Shown piece by piece: positions 62,333-64,000 of a stretch of 64,000 nucleotides of DNA (within the stretch, counting starts at the first letter, position 1; each line of letters opens with the position of its first letter). Where the stretch lies: positions 61,769 through 125,768 of the forward strand of contig JANDJZ010000078.1 in NCBI GenBank assembly GCA_027943245.1, given 5' to 3'. The notes under the pieces are model-generated. The model ran no database searches. It had not been told where the DNA came from and saw only the letters and a list, made by a program, of their open reading frames with translations. The position numbers were made by a program, and so were the translations under genes. Origin of the DNA: Acanthamoeba sp. SK_2022b. Its lineage: Eukaryota > Discosea > Longamoebia > Acanthamoebidae.

Positions 62333-63824
62333 TTTCAATGTTCTTGCTCTTGGGCGAATAGGAACGATCATTTTGAACCTCTTGTTCAAGGCGGACAAGC
62401 TGTTGACCACCCTGGAAGCCATCGAAGCCGACCTGAACAAGCGCAAGGAAGAGGGGCTCAGGAAGGCCAACAAGCCCTCGTGGCGCCGCCGGTCAATCAG
62501 CATCAAGGTCGCCGACCCTACCAGGGCCGTTCGTGGGGGCTCGTTCAATCAGCTACCCGACCTTCCACAGCACGCCGGACTCCGCTACAACGACCAGTGA
62601 GCTCCTCACCGTGATCTTCTTCGTCAAGAATCACACTAACGCAAGCTGCACATGCCAGGAGGCACAAGGAGGTATCGCTGGCAGAAGCCAACCGGCTCGC
62701 CCAGATATCTATAAGAAAGCACATGGGCCACCCCGTGCCCGACCCCGACCCCGAACTGTTCAACTTCTCGGTTGACACCACACCGCAATCGCAGAGGTAA
62801 CCGTTGGACTTGTCCTCAACATCGAGGGAGCTTTGCACTGACAAAACTGTTCTTGCGCGCACAGCCAACCGGAGCAGGCGTCACAGCCCGGCGTTGGTTT
62901 AGTGAGCTCGGGGCCAGACGAGCCCTCCATCGGCCGCACCAACCTGATAGTGAACTACACACGCCACGGGCTGGCCGCTGTCGACGAAGCGAAGCGGGTG
63001 GGCATGCTCAAACTTGAGCAGGCCTACAATCAAGGCACGCTCAGACAGCCGCCTCGCTTCAACAGCCGTCGCTTTCTTGTGTAGCTGCCCCTTAACCTGA
63101 TATGATGTGATGTATGTTTATGCGACCAGGAGCGTGCATGGACCCCTTCTGGGACACAGCGTGCGCGGGCAAGGTAAAGAAGGCGCCGAACCGGTCGTCG
63201 ACGATCGTCATCCTGTTGGCCAGGTCGCCCAAGAAGCGCTACTACGTGGGAGACAGCATCCCGGTGGAGCTCGAGATCAGGAACCACACGCTCCAGCTCA
63301 TCAAGGAGGTCGCCATGTCCCTGTGCTACGTCACCTACGGCGCGGTCATGGGCTACCGCGTGGAAGACAAGGCATGCACGCTCCCCTGACCGTCGCTCGC
63401 ACACGGCGATGGCGAGCTCACAGGCAGACCTCTTCGTGGCTATATCGCAGGAGAAGAAGGATCGAGTCAAGCTGCGAGTGGAGAAGAAGAAGGAGGCCGT
63501 GCGGACAGAGGTGATGGCGCCCTTTGGGTTCCCCATCAAGGGCAAGTTCAGGAGCAACCACCACATCCGGTTCAAGATTCCGTTCAGCATCCCGCCCGCC
63601 GTCGTGTTGCCCGACGTGTTGCCCGATGACCGTGAGCACACGGAGACCATCTACATGCTCCAGATACGGTATCGCCTTGCTCCCTTGCCCGCGCCTTGGC
63701 ACTTGCGTGGCCTGTCCTGACATGTTGTTTTGGGCGGTGTGGCAGTGTCGGAGGACCCAAGTTCGGTGGGCCCATCATGAGCCTTGGGCCCTTCAAGATA
63801 GAGCTCAGGCCTTCCCTGTATTGA
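61939..63824 (+). CDS. Arrestin-fold domain protein
   Basis: The ATG at 61939 starts MQDQQALEERLER. A 31-nt intron (61978-62008), very short but GT-AG, joins VATLLITGKLSGQVFRVMCS and then an EMQLNVPEKLFTDA exon. Further exons give TIILNLLFKADKLLTTLEAI, RHKEVSLAEANRLAQISIRK and NLIVNYTRHGLAAVDEAKRV. The C-terminal half looks like an arrestin C-type beta-sandwich: SSTIVILLARSPKKRYYVGD, SIPVELEIRNHTLQLIKEV, then HHIRFKIPFSIPPAVVLPD and GPFKIELRPSLY before the stop at 63822-63824. The N-terminal part is not recognised. Arrestin-like proteins act as trafficking adaptors, so that role is inference. The whole could be two genes, but frame continuity favours one. Confidence 0.65.
62265..62330. repeat. 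(AAT)n microsatellite in an intron of the arrestin-fold gene
   Basis: About 22 ATA/AAT units between the FLQQ exon and the TIILNLLFKADK exon. Confidence 0.88.
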
Positions 63825-64000
63825 GTGCTGCGAGTGTCAGCCCTTATCCTTGTGGCCGCCGGTGTTAACCAAAAGAAATCAACAAAGAAAAAAGCTGCGA
63901 CGTGTTGCAGACATCTTGCGGCCAGATCCATTCGATCTCAGCCCTTCCTCCAGTTTCATGTCGAGGCAAATCGCCAATCATCGCTGAAATCATCAGGCAG
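63825..64000. other. Right edge, 3' flank
   Basis: The 3' flank of the arrestin-fold gene, with an A-rich stretch near 63876-63892. No further gene is visible before the window ends. Confidence 0.4.

Overview
The window is nuclear DNA of a free-living amoeba, most likely Acanthamoeba (inference). The support is as follows. The protein genes are GC-rich, closely packed and cut by many short GT-AG introns, many with GTACG or GTAAG donors. The complete 119-nt 5S rRNA gene near 35.1 kb agrees with my memory of Acanthamoeba 5S. The gene set includes a CRIB/PAK-type kinase, an actobindin-like protein, NRDE2, Derlin and UBA1. No bacterial operon signals, CRISPR arrays or recognisable tRNA genes were seen.

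Layout, left to right. 0-0.87 kb: nothing recognised. 0.87-5.3 kb: Derlin (-) and the oligosaccharyltransferase subunit STT3 (+), two ER genes that diverge from a 271-bp promoter holding TGACGTCA. 5.7-10.1 kb: a secreted six-hairpin-type glycosidase and a mitochondrial K+/H+ exchange-related protein (both +). 10.45-19.9 kb: a PAK-like kinase and NRDE2 (both -). 21.2-26.2 kb: an acidic nuclear protein with a helicase-associated domain, then an unrecognised gene (both +).

26.3-35.3 kb is the accessory part. A non-LTR retrotransposon (endonuclease, reverse transcriptase, RNase H, zinc knuckle; about 5.9 kb) lies inside a 5S rRNA gene and has replaced 18 nt of it. Downstream, an intact 5S gene lies in inverted orientation. 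The two 5S units are arms of a near-perfect inverted repeat around a 2.5-kb lower-GC insert with a recurring short motif.

35.8-43.5 kb (all -): a CsbD-like/beta-thymosin fusion, an ankyrin-repeat protein, and a secreted glucose/sorbosone-dehydrogenase-like protein with long Asn-Ala-Thr repeats. 44.1-48.2 kb (+): an unusual three-part protein (isochorismatase-like fold without its catalytic residues, an aminoglycoside-phosphotransferase-like kinase with an intact core, and a dual-specificity phosphatase fold with Trp at the catalytic Cys). 48.3-53.4 kb (-): a CNNM/DUF21-CBS transporter and homocitrate synthase. 54.1-63.8 kb (+): membrane-anchored protein-L-isoaspartate methyltransferase, a TRIAP1/Mdm35-like twin CX9C protein, the ubiquitin-activating enzyme UBA1, and an arrestin-fold protein.

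Functionally most genes are housekeeping: ER glycosylation and ERAD, ubiquitin activation, mitochondrial lipid and ion handling, lysine biosynthesis, RNA processing and cytoskeletal control. CA/GT microsatellites are numerous, lie almost entirely in introns, and are nearly always (CA)n on the coding strand. Exon boundaries were assigned by eye from reading-frame continuity, so gene spans run from the likely start codon to the stop and include introns.
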